Positions 58,701-63,962 of a DNA stretch of 64,000 bases are shown in pieces. This DNA is from Antedon mediterranea (Eukaryota > Echinodermata > Crinoidea > Comatulida > Antedonidae). The position numbers and the translations under genes were made by a program. The stretch spans positions 27,126,101 through 27,190,100 of the forward strand of contig NC_092677.1 of NCBI RefSeq assembly GCF_964355755.1, written 5' to 3'. The notes beneath the pieces were generated by a model, which saw nothing but the letters and a program-made list of their open reading frames with translations, did no database searches and was not told the DNA's origin. Numbering within the stretch: position 1 is the first letter of the stretch; every line of letters starts with the position of its first letter.

Positions 58701-61700
58701 GCTACACCAGAAGATGAACCACTACCCATGAGACCAGAAACTGATGACACGCAAGGTAATCCTGATGTGTCCATATATGGACATGATAACATCATATCAC
58801 TACCATATTTGGGTATATCACAGTTGTCACTAGTTTGATAGTGTAGGCAGAGCTTTAGTTTTAGCTTAGTATTTCATTTTATTTCCTCGCCCAACATCAA
58901 TAATAGGATTAAGAAAAATGAAATATTATTATTGAAATGCGTCTTGTGTTGTAGCCAAACAAGATTCAGGGAACAGTAGCAGTCCAGATCTTGGCCCTCT
59001 GACAGATTTCCACCAGCTTCTGTTAATTAGACTTCTTCGTCCAGACCGTCTACCGATCGTGATGGCTCGTTACATCAGCAAGCACTTCACCAGCGTCAAG
59101 CCGTTCAAGTGTACTATTCCTGCTATATTGTCAAGCGCTACATTGTCACTCGGTGTTCTTATTTTAATGCCGCCCTCACCTAGCATGAACAACGAACATT
59201 TTCCAAGTTCATTGAAGATGAATAAGAGTCCAGTTGAGTTGCTCTGCTCTTATGCACAGGTTGGTTACTGCATTAGTCTACTAGAGTGTACTACTAGTTT
59301 GTTTTATACGTGTTTTGTTTTAATCTTATTATGAGTATCATTTTGCAAATAAAGAAAAGTAGTAACTAAGTAAAAATGTTGTTTTCAGCGGAAAGGCATC
59401 CATTTTAACTGCGTGATTGTTGGGGAAAATGCGGACACACAAATCTCAATGGCAGTTGACAATGCAGCTGATAAAGGAAGCTGGGTCATAGTTCAAGATA
59501 TGCATTTGGCGTCTGATTATCTTATGATGCAACTTCATCAGCAGTTTGTTCGAATTGGAAATACTGGAGGTAAGATTCTAAAAGCCTAGGTGTATTTACA
59601 CTCAGTGGTAGATAGGGGATGCTACAAATAACCCAGATTTGTGTCACAGACTCTTACTAAAAGCTTATAGAAGATGCCATTAGCGTGTGAAAAACGATAA
59701 TTTATGTTGGGTGCAAATTGAAATTATGCTTGGAAAATGATCACACAGTTGTTTTTTATTGTGACTTTTATATATCTCTTTATTTTTATGTATGTTTGAT
59801 TGCAAGCGCTTCTAATTTCTTTGGATTTATTAATTTAATAATTTCTCTACAGGACCATTGGGCCTTAACAGAATTGACAAAGAACATACAGGCTTCTGTA
59901 TCTGGATGACAAGTGAGCCTAATTGCCCTGGCCTAGCCGATACCTTCATCCAGTCATTGCGTGTTGTAGCCTGGGACATGATTGAGGAAAGTGTAGCGCA
60001 TGCTGGTGATGGTAGCCTAGAAGTAGAACAACCATTTCAGTCTAGTAGTATCAACGATTCTCTTAAGCTAGGTATTGTTTAAATTCTAATTAAATTTTAT
60101 TTTATTATTTAAACATTTGTTTAGAGATAATTCTTAATAATTCTATATTTTGTATTTGTACTTTTTATTGTAAGCTGATGTAATCAATCTCCTTCTCTTT
60201 TTGCCCCATGAGGGATGAATAAAGATATACAGTAAACTGATACTGAAAACATAAACACAATGAAAGCATTATTTTGGGTCTAAGGGCGCGTTTATACAAC
60301 ACGCTATTACACGCATATTTAACACGCCTACGAAAAGTGTGTTGTATAACATCGAAGAGATTCCGTGTAATGAGATTTTAATTGCAAAAAAGGCTACTTG
60401 GCTGAATCCTAAAATTTTGTGGATTCCCGGTTGCGATTGGCGTGTTGGAAGGGTATTGTTTTGACCTCTCGAATTTCAAAAGCAGATTTAAAAAATCAAT
60501 AATTGAATAAACTAAATTTTAAACGAAATCATCCTTTATTAAAATCTTAATATAAACTCATATTAATTCATAATGCATGCAAGTATATATACAACTTAGG
60601 ATTATGAACTACAGTATAACACGGTATTACGATTTCATGTGTAACTGCAAGGTTTTTGTGGGGTTGACCTCGGCCCGTGCAACACGCTAAAAATTAAAGA
60701 CCGATTCAACTTTAGGGTGTTGTATAAACACAGCCTTACCTAGAAGTGGATAAAATAATACAGTAGTTAACATGTTGTACTCTCTGTTGCTAAGAAAAAA
60801 GAAAGCTCACTATATTAAAATGATTATTTACTTGTTGTTTTCTTTAGCTGTCATATCAGCTGTTAACAGCATTCATCCTAGCAATATAAGCAAAGTGCGA
60901 GACCTCTCTCCTGTCCTACGTAACACAGTGTACGGTGTGTGCGTCATCCATGGGATGCTTATTGCGCGTCAGATCTTTGGTAGCCGAGGCATGTCTCAAT
61001 GGTATCTGCTTGATGAGGTGGTCATTAATGAAGCTGTTCAGGTCATTTTACAAGCTGTATCAGAGAGGGAGCCCTCCATATCTGTTCTCCACCATTTACT
61101 GACTGAGGTAATTATTATTTTTAGTGTTTTATTAGTTAATGTGTTAAGTGTCTATAAGTTATCAATAGCTGATACAGTATTTCAAAATTATTGTTTTCAT
61201 GAGTATCAGTGATAAGTGATCTTTCAGAATTCTGTTGATTTAAATCTATTAAATAATTGTGTTTAGATTGTGTATGGTAATATCATCACAAATGAATGGG
61301 ACAAGCGTTACTTAGCAACACTAATTATGCACATTTTGAAAGCCACTATGAGCCAATCAGGTTCCATCCAGCTTGGTACATTCAATCTACCTACTCCCCC
61401 TGCTAATGTTGATGTCAGTGACTTTGGAACATGGGCATCAAAGAAGTTGCCAGATGGAGGAAGTACAGTAATGACACTGTGTTTGGATGATGCTGTTAAG
61501 AAACAAGTTAACCAAATAAGGTAATTATAGTTGAAACTATTAGCTAAAACTGTTTGTTTGACTCAATTAAAATTAATTTAAAAACACATTTATATTGAAA
61601 ATTTCAGGATACAATGCGCTCATCTTTTTAGAATTGGTGCTATAAAAAGTTTGATTATTATTATGATTATTATTATGTTTGTTTGTGACTGAAAGGGCCT

Positions 61701-63962
61701 AATATTAGTAGTAAGAAGTGACAATAAAAACAGTAACACATATGAGCACTCACTGGCTAAAACCAAGTGCTCCAGAGCATGAGCCCAATGCAATTCACCA
61801 GCGTTAAAGGGCCTCTTAGGAGTGTTAAACCAGGAGCCTTTGCCCTTTGCATTCACCAGCGTTAAAGGGCCTCTTAGGAGTGTTAAACCAGGAGCCTTTG
61901 CCCTTTGCAATTCACCAGCGTTAAAGGGCCCCTTAGGAGTGTTAAACCAGGAGCCTTTGCCCTTTGCAATTGACCAGCGTTAAAGGGCCCCTTATGAGTG
62001 TTAAACCAGGAGCCTTTGCCCTTTGCAATTCACCAGCGTTAAAGGGCCCCTTATGAGTGTTAAACCAGGAGCCTTTGCCCTTTGCAATTCACCAGCGTTA
62101 AAGGGCCTCTTAGGAGTGTTAAACCAGGAGCCTTTGCCCTTTGCATTCACCACTGGATAGAAATGTATTTATTTCTTTTGTTTTGTAGTGGCAAAGAACT
62201 GTTAAAATCCCTTGACACTCTCTATGAACTTCAACATACACCAGTCACCGGTAACATAACACAGCTTCATACAAACTTGAACATGACAAGGCTGCAGTAT
62301 GCTATGACCATGGTTGTGGAGCAGCTTCCAGTGTTGCTAGAGCTAGGCGAGCTGCCATTGCATATCGTAAACCAAGCAGAGCACTACTCGTTCCCGTATC
62401 ATGCGCCCTCGCTCATGAGTCTGCTGAGTATGGCTAGTGTCGAGATGCCGCAATCCGTTGGATTTGTTCTACTTCAGGTAAAGAATAACTTATAGTTTAT
62501 TTGTTTTTAGTTCCAGAATTGTAATTGTTTGAAATTATTTATATTGTTTTTTCTCTCAGCCTGTTAGTGGAAAATCTTAATCTCTATTGGCTGTGAATTG
62601 AGTAAAAGAGAAATATATTTCTATATCTTTTACAGGAATGTCATTGGATGAACTCATTGGTGTGCCACATCAGACAAACCCTCCATGAGCTTTACCAGCA
62701 TGTTCTGGGTGGTCAGCATGCCATTCCTGAGGAGTTAAAGTCTACAGCAGCTGCTCTTCAGCAGGAGCATGTGCCGTTGTCATGGTTACATCCAAACAGA
62801 CAGCCTACTGATCACACACTTATCACATGGCTTCAAGGCAGGTTCTTTTGAATTTGTAAACCGTAGATTGAGGACACCCCAAACAGTTTGTTGTTTCCTA
62901 ATAGATGTTGTTCTGCACGTTAATGTGTTTGGCAACCTGTTAAGCTAATGTACAGTATGAAAGCAGCTTTCATTCTATAACAACAAGCTATGGAGAGATT
63001 GAAGTGGTGAAGAGGGCTTGTTTTTAATCTAAACACCTCATGTGATGTTTTCTTTATGCCTGTCATTTGTATTCTTCTGAGACTCTAACAATTTGTCTTT
63101 TTCTGTAGATTTATTGAAGCGACATGGCCAACTAAAGTCTTGGGTAAAAGAAGGGAAGGTACCGACACGAAGCAGAAACATAGAGTTTCCACATGGTCAC
63201 TTGATGTCAGTGTGGATGGGAGGCCTGGTCAATCCAATGGCGGTCATTACTGCTCTGTGTCATGAAAAGGCAGTTCTGCATGGTGGTCTCTTAACTGATG
63301 TAAAACTTATTGGATGTTTTGTTCGTTTTTAACTCCTTTTTTGTAGCTTTTGTGTGTAAATTGTACTTCAATCCGATCTCCCACAGATCTATGTATTATA
63401 GTTGATTTTAAAAACTGCATTAGCTTCCGCAAATTTCATTACTATCAGTTTATTTAGATTTCTTAAAATTCCTAAATCATTATCTTTAACAGGTTTGCCT
63501 TAACTGCAAAGTATCTACTTCCTTCGATGCTGACACCTTTGACATCTCACACGAGGGCGGTATGTACCTACAAGGCCTCTACATTGAGGGTGCATCATGG
63601 GATATTGAAAACAAGTGTTTAGATAACGCCAAGTAAGAAAATACTTTTAAAGACATGTTACAATCAGTTAAGAATATTTCTACTAGGCCTACAAATAGAT
63701 TTCACTTTTGTTTGAGTTTCTGAACAAGTGATATTTACCTTTATTTAGGACGGCATTGTCACCAATGCCTAGTGTATACATCCATCCTATGTTGAAAGGT
63801 GAACAGACTGATAACGAGGAGGAAGGTTATGGCATCTATGACTGTCCGGTCTTTATGAACAAATCTCGACAGTTGTGTACATTTACACTCAATTTGAGAT
63901 GTCCAGAACCAGTGGAGCAATGGATCTTGGCGGGAACTGGTCTTCTATTGGACCCAGGTTAG
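16703..63962 (+). CDS. DNHD1: Dynein heavy chain with inactive AAA1, DNHD1-like; complete gene of 91 exons
   Basis: The ATG at 16703 (MEIDERLRWFEVHITSSLRP) lies 46 nt after an acceptor at 16656. The stop at 63960-63962 follows VEQWILAGTGLLLDPG, the position where dynein heavy chains normally end (canonical form W-x-L-x-GVALLL). My 91-exon model gives 16,098 nt with every splice phase consistent: 5,365 aa, against 4,753 for human DNHD1 and about 4,000-4,600 for axonemal dyneins. Order: tail and linker (1-2162), AAA1 (2163-2439), spacer (2440-2592), AAA2 (2593-2920), AAA3 (2921-3322), AAA4 (3323-3527), stalk with microtubule-binding domain (3528-3955), AAA5 (3956-4155), AAA6 and C-terminal region (4156-5365). 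AAA1 lacks both Walker motifs. In vertebrates the heavy chain known for a degenerate ring is DNHD1, needed for sperm flagella, hence the name; the orthology is inference. The protein is certainly dynein-like. Exon lists are given with the domain entries. Confidence 0.8.
17565..17981. mobile_element. Non-autonomous DNA transposon, about 417 bp, long imperfect inverted repeats
   Basis: Left end ctatagagtatcacggtgct and right end gtgatactctatag are inverted copies. Further in, gcaaccaaaaatgcgttcaa on the left is mirrored by ttgaacgcatttttgggttg on the right. The middle (17700-17870) is AT-rich without an ORF. It is in intron 2 of the dynein gene. Confidence 0.85.
18325..18402 (-). mobile_element. 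Fragment of tRNA-derived SINE family 1, reverse orientation
   Basis: Read on the minus strand it matches the body of the SINE at 20330-20690 (compare acaactttgcgctggttacc and gctgcattatgggagta). It ends about 17 bp before the acceptor of exon 4. Confidence 0.8.
18627..19164 (+). repeat. 9-bp satellite (TATCCCTTA)n, about 60 copies
   Basis: The units are TATCCCTTA, TATCCCTTG and TATCCATTA in irregular order, with rare forms such as tatacatta and tatccctttta. The 9-bp period keeps all plus frames and one minus frame open (for example LYPLYPLYP, IPYIPYIPY), giving long spurious ORFs. It is in intron 4 of the dynein gene, 82 bp after the exon 4 donor. Confidence 0.97.
19238..19374 (+). mobile_element. 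MITE family A, copy 11 (dynein intron 4)
   Basis: Full-length forward copy: aaagctctgtccacactatc to gatagtgtagacagagtttt. It lies 70 bp downstream of the 9-bp satellite. Confidence 0.92.
20330..20690 (+). mobile_element. tRNA-derived SINE, family 1
   Basis: The head gggcgtgtggcgcagtgtgt contains an A-box-like tggcgcagtgtg (20337-20348). The B box is ggtttgaatcc (20381-20391), one base from the consensus. The body runs through acaactttgcgctggttacc. The tail gggcgctatataaatgtggt is followed by a (TTATTATA)n run, a 3' end shared with many aquatic-animal SINE/LINE pairs. The cloverleaf is not fully paired, so it is a retroposon, not a tRNA gene. Confidence 0.85.
20998..21314 (-). mobile_element. 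tRNA-derived SINE, family 2, reverse copy
   Basis: On the minus strand it begins gtgagtggtcgagcggtaag and includes a perfect-looking B box (gggttcgaggc), with a long variable arm as in tRNA-Ser or tRNA-Leu. The body (accatggttctgg etc.) matches the copy at 53406. The tail at the plus-strand left end is a TGAT-type simple repeat (attgattgattgattg). Confidence 0.85.
21581..21735 (-). mobile_element. MITE family A, copy 12 (dynein intron 8)
   Basis: Full-length reverse copy with a doubled internal unit (two successive cccaaatatggtagtgat units) and both ends intact apart from one base (gatagtgaagacagagcttt). Confidence 0.93.
24886..25035 (-). mobile_element. MITE family A, copy 13 (dynein intron 15)
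   Basis: Reverse copy that starts 14 bp after the exon 15 donor. The left end is intact; the right terminal repeat is truncated (tgtcacatagcttta). Confidence 0.88.
25332..25530. mobile_element. Palindromic MITE, family C
   Basis: Left arm aaggggctttcatacctgtt and right arm gatgtgaaagacccttc are inverted repeats. Inner parts also pair (caggcgctgccaaat with atttgctggcgcct). No ORF. It is in intron 16 of the dynein gene. Confidence 0.8.
26639..26728 (+). repeat. 45-bp tandem duplication of a splice acceptor
   Basis: The segment ttatttaacctttgatcgat to cagttcaaca occurs twice with period 45. The second copy supplies the acceptor of exon 20 (gatag|agcc at 26715). Use of the first copy's identical gatag site (26670) would introduce a stop codon within ten codons. 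Confidence 0.85.
26964..27137. mobile_element. Palindromic MITE, family B, diverged copy
   Basis: Ends aaagcgtggttctgactaga and tctagtgggaaccttgcttt are inverted repeats of the family best seen at 28786 and 34007. The interior is more diverged. Confidence 0.75.
27635..27780. mobile_element. Palindromic MITE, family D, copy 1
   Basis: Left end ataaggtttattgcaaatag and right end catttgtgataaaccttat are inverted repeats; gatgcatgatgggaa lies next to the left end, as in the copy at 48417. Confidence 0.8.
28086..28229 (+). mobile_element. MITE family A, copy 14 (dynein intron 22)
   Basis: Forward copy with a damaged left end (aagctaagctatcaaacttt); the right end gatagtgtagacagac is near intact. 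Two internal atatcactaccatatttg units. Confidence 0.88.
28786..28949. mobile_element. Palindromic MITE, family B, best copy
   Basis: Left arm aagcttggttcccactagaa and right arm ctagtgggaaccacgcttt. The body consists of acgcaaggacgt and cttgcgttgcgttacgtcct repeats and a gcgaataagcc-centred palindrome. It is in intron 23 of the dynein gene. The reverse copy at 34007 is closely similar. Confidence 0.9.
29730..29866 (+). mobile_element. MITE family A, copy 15 (dynein intron 24)
   Basis: Forward copy with both ends (aaagctctgtctacactatc; gatagtttagacagagcttt). Part of the left arm is deleted just after atgtgcccat. Confidence 0.92.
29991..30153 (+). repeat. 53-bp tandem repeat, 3 copies, starting at a splice donor
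   Basis: The unit gtgttaccaactaagcactg continues to attaatttaacttaa; copies start near 29995, 30048 and 30101. The first begins at the exon 25 donor (aga|gtaagtgtt). In the later copies the donor has become taagtgtt preceded by act, so only the first is a likely donor. Confidence 0.92.
30489..30605 (+). mobile_element. MITE family A, copy 16 (right terminus deleted)
   Basis: Left end intact (aaagctctgtctacactgtc). On the right the Tttgatagtgtag portion is missing and only acagagctta remains. Confidence 0.88.
30904..31670 (+). repeat. 54-bp minisatellite, about 14 copies
   Basis: The unit begins gaaccaaccttaaatcttac and ends caccagagatcta; copies are almost identical, differing mostly by cttctttgc versus cttccttgc. 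Because 54 is a multiple of 3, a single frame encodes an 18-residue repeat (RHQRSRTNLKSYLRASLL) for about 260 codons. It lies in intron 27 of the dynein gene, between good splice sites, so it is not part of the dynein ORF. Confidence 0.97.
31671..31810 (+). mobile_element. 3' end of a LINE, with simple-repeat tail
   Basis: One frame reads PFQFKSLLKTHLF and stops, the typical C-terminus of LINE ORF2 proteins. This is followed by gagcgctttaaaaagtttga and a TATTATTATT tail. The tail resembles that of SINE family 1 (gggcgctatataaatgt), suggesting a LINE/SINE partnership. The 54-bp array directly upstream replaces the rest of the LINE. Confidence 0.7.
32992..33136 (+). mobile_element. MITE family A, copy 17 (dynein intron 30)
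   Basis: Left end intact. The right terminal repeat is mostly lost after caaactaggttgagtg. Two accatatttg units are present. It ends 39 bp before exon 31. Confidence 0.88.
33289..33393 (+). repeat. Duplicated end of exon 31 including its splice donor
   Basis: The sequence actacagtgctgtcagagaa plus aaggtatt at 33289-33317 (exon end and donor) recurs at 33365-33393, 76 bp into the intron. Read-through to the second donor meets a stop (GGT ATT TAA), so it is a decoy or a route to decay. Confidence 0.88.
34007..34188. mobile_element. Palindromic MITE, family B, second good copy
   Basis: Left aagcgtggttcccactagcg, right tctagtgggaaccaagcttt. The whole body is the reverse complement of the copy at 28786. 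It is in intron 33 of the dynein gene. Confidence 0.9.
34974..35119 (-). mobile_element. MITE family A, copy 18 (dynein intron 35)
   Basis: Reverse copy: aaagctctgtctacactatc on the left; the right end stops after aaagtttgatagtgt, with the terminal gacagagct lost. Two aaatatggtggtgatatg-type units. Confidence 0.9.
35938..36066 (-). mobile_element. MITE family A, copy 19 (dynein intron 37)
   Basis: Reverse copy starting 36 bp after the exon 37 donor. The right end is altered (gatagtggaaaacgagcta). Confidence 0.9.
36877..36922. repeat. (GTACA)n palindromic microsatellite
   Basis: An array of gtaca and gtact pentamers that switches register in the middle (cagtactgtactgtac), so it is self-complementary. 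It is in intron 39 of the dynein gene. The same tactgtac word is scattered over the window. Confidence 0.85.
37580..37738 (+). repeat. 39-bp tandem repeat, 4 copies
   Basis: The unit atgtcattgttatttagagc continues agcagccattattcctgtg; four near-perfect copies in intron 41 of the dynein gene. With a 39-bp period both strands stay open, giving spurious 60-100 codon ORFs. Confidence 0.95.
38287..38453 (-). mobile_element. MITE family A, copy 20 (dynein intron 42)
   Basis: Reverse full-length copy: aaagctctctctacactatc to aatagtgtagacagagctta, with two internal ggtagtgatat units. Confidence 0.92.
39582..39736 (-). mobile_element. MITE family A, copy 21 (dynein intron 44)
   Basis: Reverse full-length copy: aaagatctgtctacactatc to gatagtgtagacagagct. 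Short direct copies of cctaatcttcaaactc flank it on both sides (39550 and 39738). Confidence 0.92.
40496..43016 (+). other. AAA2 module with intact P-loop (exons 46-51, residues 2593-2920)
   Basis: Exons: 40496-40650, 40944-41055, 41462-41575, 41913-42215, 42370-42540, 42888-43016. It opens VAVVGPAGCGKSECIKTL, a complete Walker A (GPAGCGKS, 2597-2604). The Walker B region reads IKLIHLDGQVDASQMEVF, matching the LDGxVDxxW block of other dyneins. LDSLTHISPAVLSRIGLL is the sensor I/arginine-finger region, and YFNFAAIWAFGGTL the usual AAA2 exit helix. AAA2 should bind nucleotide. Confidence 0.9.
41150..41400 (+). mobile_element. 5S rRNA-derived SINE (SINE3 type)
   Basis: Positions 41158-41246 resemble animal 5S rRNA: accgaagttaagcaacgttg continues ggcctggttag (compare 5S gaagctaagcagggtcgggc), then agaccatctgggtgctgta. 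About 12 bases of the C box (tacttggatggg) are cleanly missing between ggttag and agacc. The tail to about 41400 is not 5S-related. It is a retroposon in intron 47, not a working 5S gene. Confidence 0.8.
44083..44280 (+). mobile_element. tRNA-derived SINE, family 3, copy 1
   Basis: Head gtggcttgatggttatgatg with a B-box-like ctggttcaagccc (around 44131). The body agagcatcttgcatgtatgt recurs at 57055. It is in intron 54, ending about 50 bp before exon 55. Confidence 0.65.
44427..44489 (-). mobile_element. MITE family A, copy 22 (core fragment)
   Basis: Only two internal units (aaatatggtagtgatatg) and gacatcatcatgtccatata remain, starting 11 bp after the exon 55 donor. Both terminal repeats are missing. 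Confidence 0.85.
46179..47810 (+). other. AAA4 module with degenerate P-loop (exons 60-62, residues 3323-3527)
   Basis: Exons: 46179-46421, 47096-47301, 47644-47810. The canonical '[31 protein letters not shown]' region reads CRLARTIQSPHEVG then HALLVVVGNPGIGDLFPRLA. The phosphate-binding Lys/Arg and Ser/Thr are replaced (GNPGIGDL, 3350-3357). YKLSQFKADLVTAYTRAGVK and KVLLLLTEEELLDEDFLVYI match the following conserved AAA4 blocks, so the fold is kept but nucleotide binding is doubtful. Confidence 0.85.
46906..46990 (+). mobile_element. Retroposon 3' tail fragment
   Basis: The sequence cttacggccttgtcgaaaaa through ccgtgattaaataaag and a T-rich tail matches, in opposite orientation, the insert at 16129-16306. 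Confidence 0.6.
47930..48150 (+). mobile_element. tRNA-derived SINE, family 3 or a relative, copy 2
   Basis: Head ctgtatcttggtggttaaca then ccaatcctaaggtcc, with a good B box gggttcaatcc (about 47990-48000). The head resembles the copy at 44083, but the body (ctttcaactccactccctaa and on) differs. Confidence 0.65.
48417..48606. mobile_element. Palindromic MITE, family D, copy 2
   Basis: Left end ataaggtttttcgcaaatag, right end tatttgcgataaaccttata, with gatgcatggtgggaatggtt mirrored by ccctttccatcatgcattg. It starts 14 bp after the exon 63 donor. Confidence 0.85.
50038..50200. mobile_element. Inverted-repeat element, family E, copy 1
   Basis: It holds tatcagctgctgctttttac and, in the middle, gtccttgattgacacc and tgaataatgttgccgaactt. 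The same blocks appear, partly inverted, at 51837-51983. Confidence 0.6.
50789..50918. mobile_element. Palindromic MITE, family B, short copy
   Basis: Left end gggcttggttctcagagaca, right end gggaagggaaccaagcttt, with the family's attggtcaactcgattgcgt interior. It is in intron 69. Confidence 0.75.
51261..51418 (-). mobile_element. MITE family A, copy 23 (dynein intron 70)
   Basis: Reverse full-length copy: aaatctctgtctacactatc to gatagtgtagacagagctta, two internal units; it starts 64 bp after the exon 70 donor. Confidence 0.92.
51837..51983. mobile_element. Inverted-repeat element, family E, copy 2
   Basis: Left end tatcagctgctcattttaca is mirrored by gtaaaaagcagcagcagcat at the right. tgaataatgttgctgaattt and ggtgtcaatcaaggactt link it to the copy at 50038. 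Confidence 0.7.
52422..52657 (-). mobile_element. MITE family A, copy 24, with expanded internal units
   Basis: Reverse copy of about 236 bp, the longest in the window. The usual single or double unit is amplified to about five (cccaaatatggtagtgatat repeated, the last three identical). Terminal repeat intact at the left, decayed at the right (gtgttgaaagagcttta). It is in intron 72. Confidence 0.93.
53406..53636 (+). mobile_element. tRNA-derived SINE, family 2, forward copy
   Basis: The head gtgagtggattgctgagtgg continues ttaagacagtggaacc, then cataacatcggcatgggttc with a slightly mutated B box (gggttcaaggc). The body tccatggttctggttgtaga and an AATAATAAT tail follow. It is the same family as the reverse copy at 20998. 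It is in the long intron between exons 73 and 74. Confidence 0.85.
53814..53858 (+). other. Candidate 45-nt cassette exon of the dynein gene
   Basis: Acceptor tattgcttacacag ends at 53813 and a GTAAGA donor starts at 53859. The 45 nt are in phase with exons 73 and 74 and open, adding R-RQQQVRLYSKETFQ. The length of the neighbouring region fits other dyneins without it, so it would be optional. Confidence 0.35.
54161..54735 (+). repeat. About 92-bp tandem repeat, 6 copies plus a partial
   Basis: The unit starts catgcacaaaatataacata and runs through aatgtacagtagatgatgta to caccttatattgta. Copies differ by a few bases (aattgtacc versus aattagtacc; ccacatcacc, ccacgtcacc, ccatgtcacc). It is in intron 73. 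Confidence 0.95.
55110..55130 (+). other. Candidate 21-nt microexon of the dynein gene
   Basis: Twenty-one bases sit between a good acceptor (tttcaatcatgcag, ending 55109) and a perfect GTAAGT donor (55131). Spliced between exons 73 and 74 it keeps frame and adds S-RMENKLA before FDPSIIVQ. It can also follow the 45-nt candidate at 53814 in phase. Confidence 0.45.
56280..56443. mobile_element. Palindromic MITE, family F
   Basis: Left arm aaagctgattttccactagg, right arm ttagtggaaaatcggctttg. Further in, atcgaaagcgtcagctt pairs with aagctgacactttcgat, and gcatgcgta with tacgcatgc. It is in intron 76. Confidence 0.9.
57050..57165 (+). mobile_element. 5'-truncated SINE, family 3 body, with poly(A) tail
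   Basis: The sequence tagagcatcttgtgtatatg continuing tttgtcttgtgaac matches the body of the copy at 44083. It ends in a run of about 18 A. It is in intron 77. Confidence 0.65.
57950..58087 (+). mobile_element. MITE family A, copy 25 (left end missing)
   Basis: Starts inside the element (aaaaagaatgtgatgtgccc) and ends with an intact right terminus. It has two units with taccatacagtatttgagca in the second. Confidence 0.9.
58765..58857 (+). mobile_element. MITE family A, copy 26 (left end missing)
   Basis: Begins at gtgtccatatatggacatga only 9 bp after the exon 81 donor; the right terminus is near intact (gatagtgtaggcagagcttt). Confidence 0.88.
60282..60739. mobile_element. Non-autonomous DNA transposon, about 458 bp, short terminal inverted repeats
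   Basis: Left end taagggcgcgtttatacaac followed by acgctattacacg; right end gggtgttgtataaacacagc followed by ctta. The interior repeats the cgtgt/acacg theme but has no ORF. It is in intron 84. Confidence 0.85.
61790..62152 (+). repeat. 59-bp tandem repeat, 6 copies, abutting exon 87
   Basis: The unit is gcgttaaagggcctcttagg continuing agtgttaaaccaggagcctt and tgccctttgcaattcacca. Copies alternate between cctcttagg, ccccttagg and ccccttatg; two copies have lost one base. The array stops 36 bp before the acceptor of exon 87 (62188). Confidence 0.95.
62838..63108 (+). promoter_or_regulatory. GC-AG intron of the dynein gene
   Basis: Phase and the conserved 'WLxDLLKR' continuation require the upstream exon to end ctt caa g at 62837, so the intron begins GCAGGT and ends TGTAG at 63108. 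The nearby GT (62842) would shift frame and reach a stop in the next exon. Confidence 0.7.

Larger units (their letters stand above)
55434..63962 (+). other. AAA6 and C-terminal region (exons 74-91, residues 4156-5365)
   Basis: Exons: 55434-55582, 55695-55951, 56085-56189, 56680-56907, 57360-57495, 57761-57908, 58200-58309, 58513-58755, 58955-59259, 59389-59569, 59853-60071, 60848-61107, 61267-61520, 62189-62477, 62636-62837, 63109-63299, 63493-63632, 63749-63962. Matches to the dynein pattern: GMPLLLMNCEENLD, SNKFSLHLATANSRAKFGP, LNVLENEGSGHDD, SLPFFYLMF, FEGANYFSEEELALLL, LIRLLRPDRLPIVMARYI, GSWVIVQDMHLAS (the 'GgWV.LqN.HLa' block), FCIWMTSEPNCPG, FPHGHLMSVWMGGLVNPMAV (the 'WisGff.P.afLta' block) and YLQGLYIEGASWD (the 'yi.GLfleGa.Wd' block). 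The gene ends 16 residues after EPVEQW. The intron after 62837 uses a GC donor. Confidence 0.85.

Noticed and set aside
16703-63962. Assignment to an ordinary axonemal or cytoplasmic dynein class
   Set aside because: Those classes keep GPAGTGKT and CFDEFNR in AAA1. The loss of both, plus the extra length, fits a DNHD1-like protein better. A formal tree is needed to settle this.
16703-63962. Dynein gene being a decaying pseudogene
   Set aside because: All 91 exons join in frame over 16,098 nt with no stop or frameshift, and AAA2, AAA3, stalk and C-terminal motifs are well kept.
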